From Chenopodium formosanum (taxonomy: Eukaryota; Streptophyta; Magnoliopsida; Caryophyllales; Amaranthaceae): a stretch of DNA of 64,000 nt. Location: positions 75,162,001 through 75,226,000 of the forward strand of contig CM044877.1 in NCBI GenBank assembly GCA_024500155.1, given 5' to 3'. How positions within the stretch are numbered: the stretch's first letter is position 1; every line of letters starts with the position of its first letter. Below, piece after piece: positions 53,818 through 64,000 of the stretch. A program made the position numbers and the translations under genes. The notes under the pieces were generated by a model. It ran no database searches and had not been told where the DNA came from. It worked only from the letters and a program-made list of their open reading frames with translations.

Positions 53818-54530
53818 TGTTGGAAATAAAGAAAGGAAATTCAAAGGGTCAGATATGGGCGCTCGGTCAGGCGCCTGACCGGACAAGCCCTGCCCGATCG
53901 GGCGCGAGAAGAATCGTAAAATTCTGGAGTTCGGGCGAGATCCGTCCGATCGGGCGCCTGATGACCTGGCGCCTGACCGGGTGAGCCCCGCCTGATCGGG
54001 CGTGAGAAGATGTCTGGAAAAAGGGTGTGTCCGCCCGATCAGGAGCGTGTTTGTCCGTTGGACTCCAACGTTTCCCTTGGATTCCTCTTCTTGTTTGATT
54101 TCTTGTAACCCCCCATTTAAGAGGTTGATTATGGTGTTTTTAATCACCATAATATTTCTGATTTCTCTTCTTTGTTCATAGAAGATTCCTCCATGATCTT
54201 TCATATTCTTCATTCATCTCTATAAATTGGAGGATGTTTTCTGATTTTGATACACACAAGAAATACATATCAAACACAAGCTTGCTTAAACACATACTCT
54301 ATATTGGGCATAAGTTACTTGGCTCCAACCTTCCACCCAAAAGTGCCTTTGTGTGGAAGTGGTGTGTTAACCTTAGGGAACGTGCCGGCGAATACAATAG
54401 TGCACCCCGATTGCGCCGGAATTTCGTTTTCAAGTCAGTGATTTGCATCACGACACACATACTCTTTCATTGTCACAAGATCGATCATCTTTTCGATCTT
54501 CTTATTTTAGAATATATATAGCCTTGAAAA
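53818..54530 (+). mobile_element. LTR-like fragment with GC-rich palindromic repeat
   Basis: Starts TGTTGGAAATAAAG, a common copia LTR start, and holds a sharply GC-rich block (53855-54050) with a direct repeat GCGCCTGACCGG...CCCGATCGGGCG present at 53871-53903 and 53970-54001. Next comes promoter-like DNA with CTCTATAAATTGG (54220) and a leader-like region to about 54530. No right terminus, PBS or target duplication could be fixed. Confidence 0.4.
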
Positions 54531-55344
54531 TACTTCCTTATATTACAAAACATACAAGGGCAAGTGCATTGTCATTAAAGTAAATTTTCTTAGCTTTGCC
54601 ATTCTATAAGTACGATTATGTTTTCTCTTATTGCAAATCTAATTCTCGTGCCTAATAATTATGCAAGTTTAATTTGGCTATAGTTCACTAAATTCTACGT
54701 TCCTGTTTTGGCAATATTATGCATTTAAGTGAAAGGCTACCGACCGTTTGCTTTGCTCCGGCAACATAATTACTCATCTATTATAACTTTTGTCAGGCAG
54801 TAATAAAGCAAAATAGCGTATTAATATTTAGGACATCATCATTAATTCTTGTAGTTACACGTGTTTGGAATCTCAATTTCCACACTAATTGAAAGGTAGA
54901 CTAGTGCATGCAAACTTTATCGTGATTTTGCATGCTTTGTTGACGATTTAGATCTTCATCATCATCATGAATAATTGTTTCAACTTAAACACATAATATA
55001 TAGGGTTAACTATTAGAATCCTGATCAAATGATGAACTTCAACTAACTTGTTATCGATCTATTACTTCGTTCTAGGATTGATGATTTGATTTCTCTTACA
55101 TGTAGGTAACATATCTATGTAACATATGTGTGACCTTTTGTTTGGTACGCTACTATACAACGTACGGTGTACATATATTGAATATGGATTAATGATAGTG
55201 AATTTATATCGAATTTGGCATGATAAACACGCTTAATATACATTAATACTTCGTATATGGTAAGATTGGTACCTAAGATTTGAGGATGCAAGGCGGTCTC
55301 TTGTACCACAACACCAAGAGGTATCCCTCGTAGTAGTAGTAGTG

Positions 55345-55436
<92 letters not shown>

Positions 55437-55496
55437 TAGGTTAGTTCTTTAATTAATCATCAAATCTGTAAAGTTTCTTGTCATTATTATTAGGAA
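54531..55496. other. intergenic with compound microsatellite
   Basis: No gene seen. (GTA)n then (ATA)n microsatellite at 55334-55434. Confidence 0.6.
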
Positions 55497-56358
55497 AAAT
55501 TAGAAAATAACACCACAAATTTCACAAAAAATAATTGATTATAACACCACAAATTCTCAAACTTTTATTATAACACCATTAAAAAAACAAAAAAAAATCA
55601 AATATTGGATTTCACCACCATCTAACGGAATTTTTAGATGGAATCCGTCAGTGGGACCCACCAAGCACACGTGTCATTCATTGATTGGTTTTAAAAAAAA
55701 CCTAAACCCTAACCTAGCCCCACTGTCGGCACCCCTAGCCACCGAAAAACCCATCGGAGCCAACCTCAAAATATCTCAGCCATCGAAAAACCCACCTAAC
55801 CCATCCTTGAAAAACCTCAACCATTGAAAAACACCCCAACCACCGCTAGAAAGGAATGGGGTTGCAAACTAGGGCGGGGGTCGTCGCGCAGGTGGAGTTC
55901 CGTGGGTTGTCGAGCAAGCGGAGTTCCGTGGGTCACCGCCTGGGTGCTGGATTCGGTACAACGTGAGATAATTGCGGTCACGGCTAGGGTGGTTTTTAGG
56001 GAGGAGAAAGGAGGGATTAGGTGGAGTTGGTGGTTTTGGTGAAGTCAGGGGTTCCAGTGGGAGGTCAGGGGGTTTTGACGGGTTCTGGCAGGAGGTCAGG
56101 GGCTGTTGACGGCTTTGGCTGGTGTTTCCGGTGGTGGGGTTGGTTGGGTTATGATTTAGGTTATTTATTTATTTATTCAAAAACAAATCGTTGAGTGACA
56201 CGTGTCTACAGTAAGCCCCACTAACGGGTTCCATCCAAGAATCTACTAATGGTGGTGAAACCTTTTTTTTTTTTTTTTTTTTGGTGTTATAAAAGTTTGA
56301 AAAATTGTGGTGTTATAATTCATTTTTTGTAAAATTTGTGGTGTTATTTTCTAATTTT
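55497..56358. mobile_element. long-TIR element (MULE-like?), about 860 bp
   Basis: Inverted terminal regions of at least 150 bp: AAATTAGAAAATAACACCACAAATTT...TTATAACACCA at the left, with the complementary TGGTGTTATAAAAGTTTG...GGTGTTATTTTCTAATTT at the right. Further inside, CCACCATCTAACGG and GACACGTGTC-type stretches are also inverted. The interior (55700-56150) is GC-richer. No transposase. A 9-bp target duplication was not found, so the Mutator assignment is tentative. Confidence 0.65.
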
Positions 56359-56428
56359 GTCTTACTGTTATCATAACTACTTCTTATAATTAAATTGACA
56401 ACTTTTTTTTTTTTATTTTTTATATAAT

Positions 56429-56469
<41 letters not shown>

Positions 56470-57760
56470 ATAGTGTGATATAATTCTTGACTTCTGATGA
56501 CCCATATGGCCATATGCATCTCATTAATTAGAAAATTGTAAGTAGATAACTGAGGCCAAAGGGTTGGTTTTGCCCCTTATGAATACGAGAGTTAATATTG
56601 TTCTCTATAAGGAACTTTGCCATTTTATCATTTGACCTCCACAAAAGGTAATAAAGCTCTACCCTTTTTTGTAATATGATTGAAGAATCAATTGCTTTTA
56701 ACATTTCTGTGATTGTTACCTACCACTAGTTGCCCTTCATTCACCAATAACTATTCAAAATTTCCAAAATAATAATGTTCCTAAGTGCTATATGCATCTC
56801 ATAGTTAGCCCTAGATAAAGTGTAGTTTTAAGTAGTGGTATCTAGATTGCCTTAGAGGTCACAATTAGCTAATTATTGATACGAAGTATGTGATTTATCG
56901 AGCCAGTGAGGTAGTACGTACTTGATTTACCACAACTTCTATATGAAGCCTAGGCCACAAGTTCGGAGTTTTTTCTTTCTATCTTCAATCTCTTACGCAT
57001 GTTAATTAATTTAATCACTTTGAAATAAAAATATTAATTTAATTTAGAGAATATATTCAATTTTGTATTCTAAATCGTACGAGTGATTTTTGTTTGTTAA
57101 TAATCATTTTCATTAGGTAAGCCCTATTTAAAGGGGACAAAATGGATTTGTCCATAATCTACCTCTAAATAATAACACTTTATGACTGTAATTATTATAC
57201 GAAGAAAAGAATGGAAAAGCAAAAGTACAGAAAAGGAACTTTGGCATCTAAGCTGTTCTACTTGGGTACAATATTTGTTTGTGTTGGGTGGCCTAGTAAT
57301 ATTTTAATTAATTAATTTGTTTATCTTTATTATTTTTTTCTTTTTTTTTAAAAAAAAAAAAAAAATTCATAGAGTGAAAAAATTTACTGTGGGTGGGAGA
57401 AGATATTTGTCGAAGGTGCAAAGCCTACTGCTCCAATCTAGCGCGTCTATTTCACGTCTAATTATTGCACTTTTTTTGGGTATATTACTCCGTATTTGGT
57501 TAGTTCAAAATACTTGGTACAAATGTAGGGACAAATTATGTCACTCCATATGAGTTTGTATTTTGAGAGTGGGGGATAGATAAGTGATTAGAGTTTTTTT
57601 CCCGGTTTCAGTAAATTTTGGGATTCATTCTTACCCTGTTCATGTGATTTTCTATACAACAACAACAAATGAGTTTGTGTTTTTTATGGGAAAAATTACC
57701 AATTACAGCTTACATCCATTTAAAGTTTATATTTTTAAAGTTGTATCCATTTTTTTAAAA

Positions 57761-58132
57761 TGTAAATTGCAGCCCAAAAGTACTAATAACTTGTTAATTG
57801 CCACCTAATTTAATTTTTTTTGTTTGCGTGTTAAAAAAAATATTCCATTAAGATTTTAGTGGTAATTTTAGTCCTTCAAGATCTAAAATGAGCTCGGAAT
57901 TGGCAAAAGATTTAGGTAAATGTCTCATTTTGCGTATCAAAAAATACATGGAGTATTGACTTGTGTGCAACTATTTTTTTTTTTAATCTTTAGTCAATTT
58001 GAGTTTTTAAGAACTCATATGTCCCCTAAAATCTTAACATAACATTTTTCGGCACGCAAATCGTGAAAAAATTAGATTTGGTGGCAATTAACAAGTAATT
58101 AGTACTTTGGAGCTGCAATTTGTATGTATATA
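57761..58132. mobile_element. inverted-repeat (foldback) element
   Basis: Left arm 57761-57866 (AAATTGCAGCCCAAAAGTAC, TAACTTGTTAATTGCCACC, GTTTGCGTG, AAGATTTTAG) is matched in inverted orientation at 58024-58132, about 80% by eye. The central loop is about 160 bp. No coding capacity, class unknown. Confidence 0.6.
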
Positions 58133-59112
58133 TTTTTTATTGTTATTTCGACTAGGTACACCGTACATCATGAGCATAGTGCACCCGGGTGCGCCAAATT
58201 ATTTGCACTCAAATAAAATTGGTTTGGGGGGCACGCATGAATGAATAGTTGCTTATTAGTTTGACATCTCGTGTTGATGATTGGGTATAAACATAGTGGT
58301 AATTAAAGGGGTAATTAACGCTTACGCAGGGCATGAGAGGATATCAGAGTTCTCGATTCATGCAAGTAAGCAACATTACTTTTCTTTGACCAGTTTCAAT
58401 TCGTATGTAAATAACTCAAACCTCATAATAATGACATGCAGTAATTAATGAGGTTACCATATATTCCATTCAAGTCTATATCAATTAGATTGATCAGATC
58501 GTCAAAGAGTATTTTATTTTTTTTACGGGATCAATAAGAATTAATTCATACTCATAATATGCTCATACTTTTTTTTTTTTCCTTAAATAAATGGTTAATA
58601 ATTCTAAGAAAACACAATAGCTACGGAGTAATTATAACCAGCTAGTCAAATTAGCTAATACAATAATTAACTTTATCAAAATAATTAGCTACCAGTTAAT
58701 TACTAAATAAGGCCTTAATTAATATGAAACACAATACTTTGTACTTTCTACTCAACTTATTTTAGCTTATACAAGTATGAAACACAATACCTGCGGTTTC
58801 TAAGATGTTTCTGTTCCGATTTAAAGTACCCTAATTTTTTGCTCACCCTTAATTATTTCGATTACTTTCATTTCATATTAATCATGTGTAACTGTGTAAG
58901 CAAGGCATGTCAAATGAGTCGATTAGATCAAGTTTGAGTTGGGTTTAATTGATAAATTAAATAGATTGGTTTGAGGTGTTTATGCACTGTAGGATTTTGG
59001 GGTACATAGAAGTATAGCTATATCCCCCGCCAAAAAAACAAAAAAGAAAAAAAAAAAAGTTGATATTAAAGAGACCACTTGCATCTAATATCGGGTATCT
59101 TAGGTACTTTTA
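58133..59112. other. intergenic, no gene seen
   Basis: AT-rich sequence with A/T tracts. ACAAGTATGAAACACAATAC-type near-duplicate at 58728-58737/58771-58790. No exon or bounded element recognised. Confidence 0.5.
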
Positions 59113-59326
59113 GGGCTTCTTCTCATTGACTGAACTCAGCTGAACTGAACTGAACTGAATTGAGCTGAACTGAAGTGAAATGAATATTTTATAAAAGAAG
59201 GAAATTAGGAGCTGAGCTGAACTGAACTGAAATGAATATTTTATAAGAGAAGGAAATTAGGAGCTGAACTGAACTGAACTGAACTAAATTGAGTTGAACT
59301 GAATTTCAACGTAAGAGAACAGACTC
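59113..59326. mobile_element. Tourist-like MITE, TTCAG family, TSD TTA
   Basis: GGGCTTCTTCTCATTGACTG...GAGAACAGACTC flanked by TTA (59110-59112, 59327-59329). Like the copy at 33989 it has a duplicated ATTTTATAAGAGAAGGAAATTAGGAG module. Confidence 0.85.
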
Positions 59327-59508
59327 TTAGGTAATAAGCCCAAGCCACGAATTAAATAATCAATCTCCTTTATTTTCAGTGTTAAATTCAAAGAGACCTC
59401 TTATTGAAAAACCGGCTTCTTAGGTATTATTATTATTTTTTTCCTATCCTTATTAATACTTTTCGAGATAAAGACTTGTTTGACTTGTTTTCACAAATAA
59501 CTGGTCTC

Positions 59509-59558
<50 letters not shown>

Positions 59559-60732
59559 CCTCTAAACATTTTTAGTTACTCATTTATAAACCTTGTTGTT
59601 GGAGGATAAGTGGTTTGTAAACGCAAATACTAATACTATAGTGAAATGGTTTAATAGCTCAAAATTTAGTTGGGAAAAAAATAATTGCACTACTCCACAT
59701 GTCATTTTGTAATATTTTAAATCAAATTTAATTTTGTTCCCTTATTCTCCAAATTTTGGATCCCCCATTATGTTTTTTCTGGTGTCAACTTTTATGATAT
59801 TTTTAGGTATCAACTAAACTTTTTAATTCTTTGTTTGGCCATTATATATCTTGAGTTATCCATATTTTTTGGTTAATTCTATGTAATTAAGGTGGGTGTG
59901 AGACGACCAACCTCATAGTCAAAATCCTCTTTTGTAAATAACTTTTCATATCCTTTAAAATTTTTAGTTGCTTGATTCTATTGTTAACATATTAGATCAG
60001 ATCAGATCAAGTATCGTGCTACTATCCAATTTTCAACATGTACATTTTACATGACACGATATTGGCCATGGTATGGTTAGCGCGTGGAGCTGAAGAGAAA
60101 CAAATAGAAGGTGAAAAATGAAAATAAATGGGAAGAAAGGAGGAAGAGTGATAGGCACAATAGCCAACGGACAATGAGTTGTAACCCGTTTTGTCCGGGG
60201 ATTCCTTATTATGGACCCCTCAACCATCACTCTCTTTTTAGCATCCTTCTTTTGGGTCCTTTGCTAATTGCTATTGATGACTTTGATAGATACTTGTCTC
60301 ATTTCCTTTTATTTTTATTTTCCTTATTTACAATTTTAATAAATTCCCATAATAGTGATACTATTGTCTTCACATTACTTGATGTTACATTTTGCCTCTT
60401 CTTTAGATTAGGGGTCTAACCATAGGTTTAGTTTTTAGTACTCCATAAAAGGTTTGCAACAATACCAAAAAAGCAGGCTAGTATTCACTCTTCTCTAAAT
60501 TTAAAAGGATGGTTTTTAACTTGTGATATCTTTGTTGTCTTCAATGTGGTGGCTAAGAGATGTGATAGGCCGAGGAAAGCTAGGCGTGTTATCTGCGGTT
60601 CTATTTGCTTCTCTTGGTTAATTAACATAGTTGTTCAAAATCAACTTGTATACTAACCCAAAGCAATAATAATAATAACAATAATAATAAATAAATAAAT
60701 AAATACTAATAATAATAATAATATTTTCTTAA

Positions 60733-60766
<34 letters not shown>

Positions 60767-62160
60767 CATTGCAAAATTTGTGAATACTCCATACGTTATA
60801 ACTCTAATATGGATTAAGTTTTTATCCTCATCTTTATTTAAACAATATTTTCATTTAGAATCTTTGGGTTTCTATTGCAAAATAAATCTATTTATCTCTC
60901 GATAAATATTTTAGAAAAAGCATAATTATGTTCAATAATCTTGTTTGATTCGTTTTGATAAAAAGGTTAAAAATATCTAAATCTTAATTTCAATATCAAT
61001 CAACTTTTTTATAATCCATATAGTGTCGTGATTTCATGTTAAATAGGTTGTAGTCGTTGTAGGTTTTACAACTTTGTAATTAAACCAGACACATTAAATA
61101 CGCCATCTTCAATTTAATTGCGCATTTGAAAATAAATATAGTTATTTTGATTTGTTCAACTATGCAGCTTTATCTTGCTAACAAGTCTTTGTACATTAAG
61201 AGTAGGTGATGAACCGATGATAATTGATCTCAAAATCCCTTGTAATTGAGAAAAGAGCTCTAACAACTTAAGCAATACATGATATATATTAGGTTGTAAA
61301 TTTTTAATACCTCTTATGTTTCATATTGCTCATCACGAGTATCACGATCCCTAAAAATAGCCCAAAGTCAAAATGTGTCATCTAAATTCACATATATCTT
61401 ATGCCTATAGCTTACCAAATGGACCATCATAACAACGTACTGTTGGAAATTAAACTTGCAAGGATTTCAAAATATGACCCATGCAAGTATGCAAGCTTAG
61501 CTTTGAGGCTTTTACTTCTCTTTTAGCTTCAACAAAAATGCTTCAAATCATATTGTCGGGTTGTTATAAATTCCACCACAAAAATTGAGCTAGGTATTTT
61601 TGTTTGTGGTTGATAGATGTTGGCTCAAAGTGGTGTTTCTAAAATCTTCTTAGTTGTGCTAATTATCTCTCAAATTAATTAGGCAACATGAGATTGATTC
61701 CTCATCCAATTGACAGTGATATCATATGTCCTTGACTTGTCGGCAAAAAATTGAAAACTCATGTGTAAAATAACTTTGATTATTAACACTAGAAGTCTAG
61801 AATGCAAAACATCCCATGTCCATCAATTAATGAAGGTCAATTAGTAAGGTATGTATTAAAAATTCGTTATCATAATGTCATACTGGTATAAAAAAATGTC
61901 TACAAAAAATAACAAGTGACAAAATCTAAGTTTGTTTTTTCATCGGAGCTTTCACATAAAATACAATTCTTCAATATGTTAATTTCACCATTTTTCTCTT
62001 GATTTTTTTCTTTCATCCCCGTCATGTCATGGTGTCTACTTGTAATGCAAATATTGGAAGAAACATTGTTAGGGTTTGGATTGTTGAAAACAAAACGCAA
62101 TAATCTATCTTAACCTTTACTAATTAATTTAAATCAATACTCACTATGCTCCCTATAAGC

Positions 62161-62200
<40 letters not shown>

Positions 62201-63983
62201 GCACGCAAAATTAGGTACATAAATATGTAATATTTCCCTTGACTAATACTCAATCTACGTCATTTTTATTTTTTAACAAGAAGAAAAAAAATCATTAATA
62301 AAAGATAATCAAATGACATTTACAAGCAATTTCTCAATCTAAACTTCCAACACAAGTACATATTATCGCCCTAATAAAAAAAAACATAATTTTGTAATAA
62401 TTTCCTGAACTAATACTCGTTCTACAATTCTAAGTCATTTTAGAAGATATTAAGATGCCTTTACTTAATCCTTAAAGTTGTATACATATTCAAATCTTAA
62501 CCCCAACGACCTCCTAAATCCTAATTAATTTTGGTCAGCAACATTGCAACATAATTTCTCTACATTTCTTCTTGAACACTTGAATGACTGCTATGCCTCT
62601 TAGCCTCTATATACGACCCTACTTCGTTGATTTTTTTTTCACAAGATATTATTGAGGAAAATTAGGAATAACATAAAGTGGACTATATTACTTTATATAG
62701 ATGGACTTGAAGAGTTGAGAGGAGTAAGAGAGAATGAAATGGTAAATGAAAAAGATTGAGTTTTATGTGTAAAGGTTAAACCTTTATCGTGTTAAGTTTT
62801 GTGTGTGTGTTTTTTTTTACCGTCGTGCGTGTTGAGTTTTATGTTTGGCTTAGGCCTGGTACACGACTAATCTTAACTAACAATCCTATTACCTTGAATT
62901 TAAACTGTGGATAAAACATGATGATTATGTATCATTAATTTAATGACATTCATAGCTTGTTGCTAGTTACACTTACCTACCAATCTACCATGTTGAAACC
63001 TCTAAATCAAAGCGCACCTTGGTGTACATAATTTCCTACACATTTAGCATATGTAGGTTATGCATTGATATCAAATAATCAAATTAAAAGTACATATATA
63101 AACAACAACTAAATTGACACACTAAAGTGTATAAATTCCTTTATACTCCCTTTATTTTTAAATATTTGACACGGAGATCAGATTATTTAACTAAACAGTT
63201 AACAGTTAAAGTAAAAACAACATTTAAAAACGGAGTGAATATTTAATAAGTTGGACTCGTTTATCCAAGTTGGTGAAGTGGCAACCACAATAATGATCTT
63301 CCTTTTGTTGATTGCTCCTCTTACTAATAACAACCTCGAATACTGATTGCCTTTATACATGGGAGAGTACGATCGATCGATCATGACAGATACTAATTGA
63401 AACAAGTCACTTTCTTGAAGATATAAATTTAATTCATTTATTTATATAATAAATTTACTAATAATAAAAATATGTGCAGTGGACTACCTAACGACTTCTG
63501 GCACATATTCAGTCAAAAGAAATATAATACAAGTAAGTAAAAATAAAAGGGACGTCTGTAAATTCAAAAAGGAAAAAAAATAAATAAATAAATAAAAATG
63601 AATAGAGTTTTAAAGACGAATGAAAGCTGCATAATAATGAAGGTATGCATTCATGGCTTTGCTTCTTGTAACACTGACAATAATATTTATTTATGAATAA
63701 ATGAATGAATGAATGCATGTAAAGTAGATTGATGTATTAATAAACATGATGTACCCCATTTATATCTCTAGTTCAATTTAAATTAATCTCTACTAGTTTA
63801 AAATAGAATGAAATAAAAATAATATCTCTACTATAATTTTATTGTCGTACATGTAAATAACTCTTAATATGTAGCTAGCCACACGGTGTGACCAGTTATT
63901 ACGGCAGTTTTTATTTTTTATTTTTCTATTAGTGTACTTGTTGTTACTCGTTCAGTGTGTTATAGGGGGTTAGGCCATGTTAT
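59327..63983. other. intergenic, no gene seen; microsatellites
   Basis: No supportable exon on either strand. (TTA)n runs lie at 59509-59557 and 62161-62197, (AAT)n/(AAAT)n at 60667-60763, and GATCGATCGATC at 63371. Short frames here are low-complexity and lack known motifs. Confidence 0.55.
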
Positions 63984-64000
63984 CACTACAAAAATAAAAG
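63984..64000 (+). mobile_element. possible start of a CACTA element cut by the window end
   Basis: The last 17 bases read CACTACAAAAATAAAAG, close to the CACTACAAGAAA-type terminus of plant CACTA elements. Only one end is visible, so this is weak. Alternatively TTAGGCCATGTT at 63971 may start a Tourist-like MITE. Confidence 0.3.

Noticed and set aside
55824..56042. Trp/Arg-rich frame in the long-TIR element
   Set aside because: Possibly captured gene sequence, but no domain is recognisable and no start or splice support exists.
56313..56519. Lys-rich frame
   Set aside because: Caused by T homopolymers read on the minus strand.
46949..64000. Any protein-coding host gene in the right-hand 17 kb
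   Set aside because: Both strands were scanned for conserved motifs and exon-like frames; only short low-complexity frames and MITEs were found.
1..64000. CRISPR arrays, bacterial operons or organelle DNA
   Set aside because: No regular spacer-repeat array or operon structure. The only short-period arrays are microsatellites and the 78-bp retroelement repeats, and all genes are plant nuclear in type.

Overview
This is nuclear DNA from a flowering plant. It is AT-rich, with plant-type LTR retrotransposons, spliced plant genes and plant MITE families. The antisense-gene Tat element suggests a eudicot, possibly Caryophyllales, but no single-copy marker fixes the species. Nearly everything here is transposable element. 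Only two host genes are recognisable: a two-exon DUF599 membrane-protein gene (29074-30319, +) and a lone first exon of an OPA3-like gene (27656-27784, -).

Left part (1-27.2 kb): a nested stack. An old Ty1/copia element (Copia-A, +) is split into blocks at 6552-7606, 9423-10187, 21892-22991 and 23293-23549. Into it went (i) a hAT transposon (right end 6551) whose three-exon transposase is split by a 1786-bp CACTA element (TSD TAA) and abutted by a copia-type LTR at 1-1399; (ii) a 1816-bp solo LTR (TSD ATATG); (iii) an 11.7-kb Ty3/gypsy Tat-lineage element (10188-21891, TSD AAAGT); and (iv) a 301-bp hAT MITE (TSD TATGCAAA). The Tat element has a gag-pol broken by stops and, between pol and the 3' LTR, a spliced antisense gene with its own promoter-like region, plus a 78-bp tandem repeat array. 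A second degraded copia (Copia-B, 23.8-27.2 kb) follows.

Middle (27.2-47 kb): the OPA3-like exon, the DUF599 gene, MITE-dense spacer, a 1.1-kb long-TIR element with palindromic subterminal repeats, a 5'-truncated L1-type LINE (35478-40067) carrying a 1-kb hAT insertion, and a near-intact young copia element (Copia-C, 40072-46948). Copia-C has 261-bp LTRs differing at one base and sits exactly in the LINE poly-A/target-duplication junction.

Right part (47-64 kb): no supportable protein gene. It holds many small MITEs in two Tourist-like families built from pentanucleotide runs, Stowaway-like elements, two long inverted-repeat elements, one GC-rich LTR-like fragment and microsatellites. The last bases may start another transposon.

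All element calls rest on termini, target-site duplications and protein motifs read from the sequence. Family names come from established knowledge, and lineage or age statements are inference.
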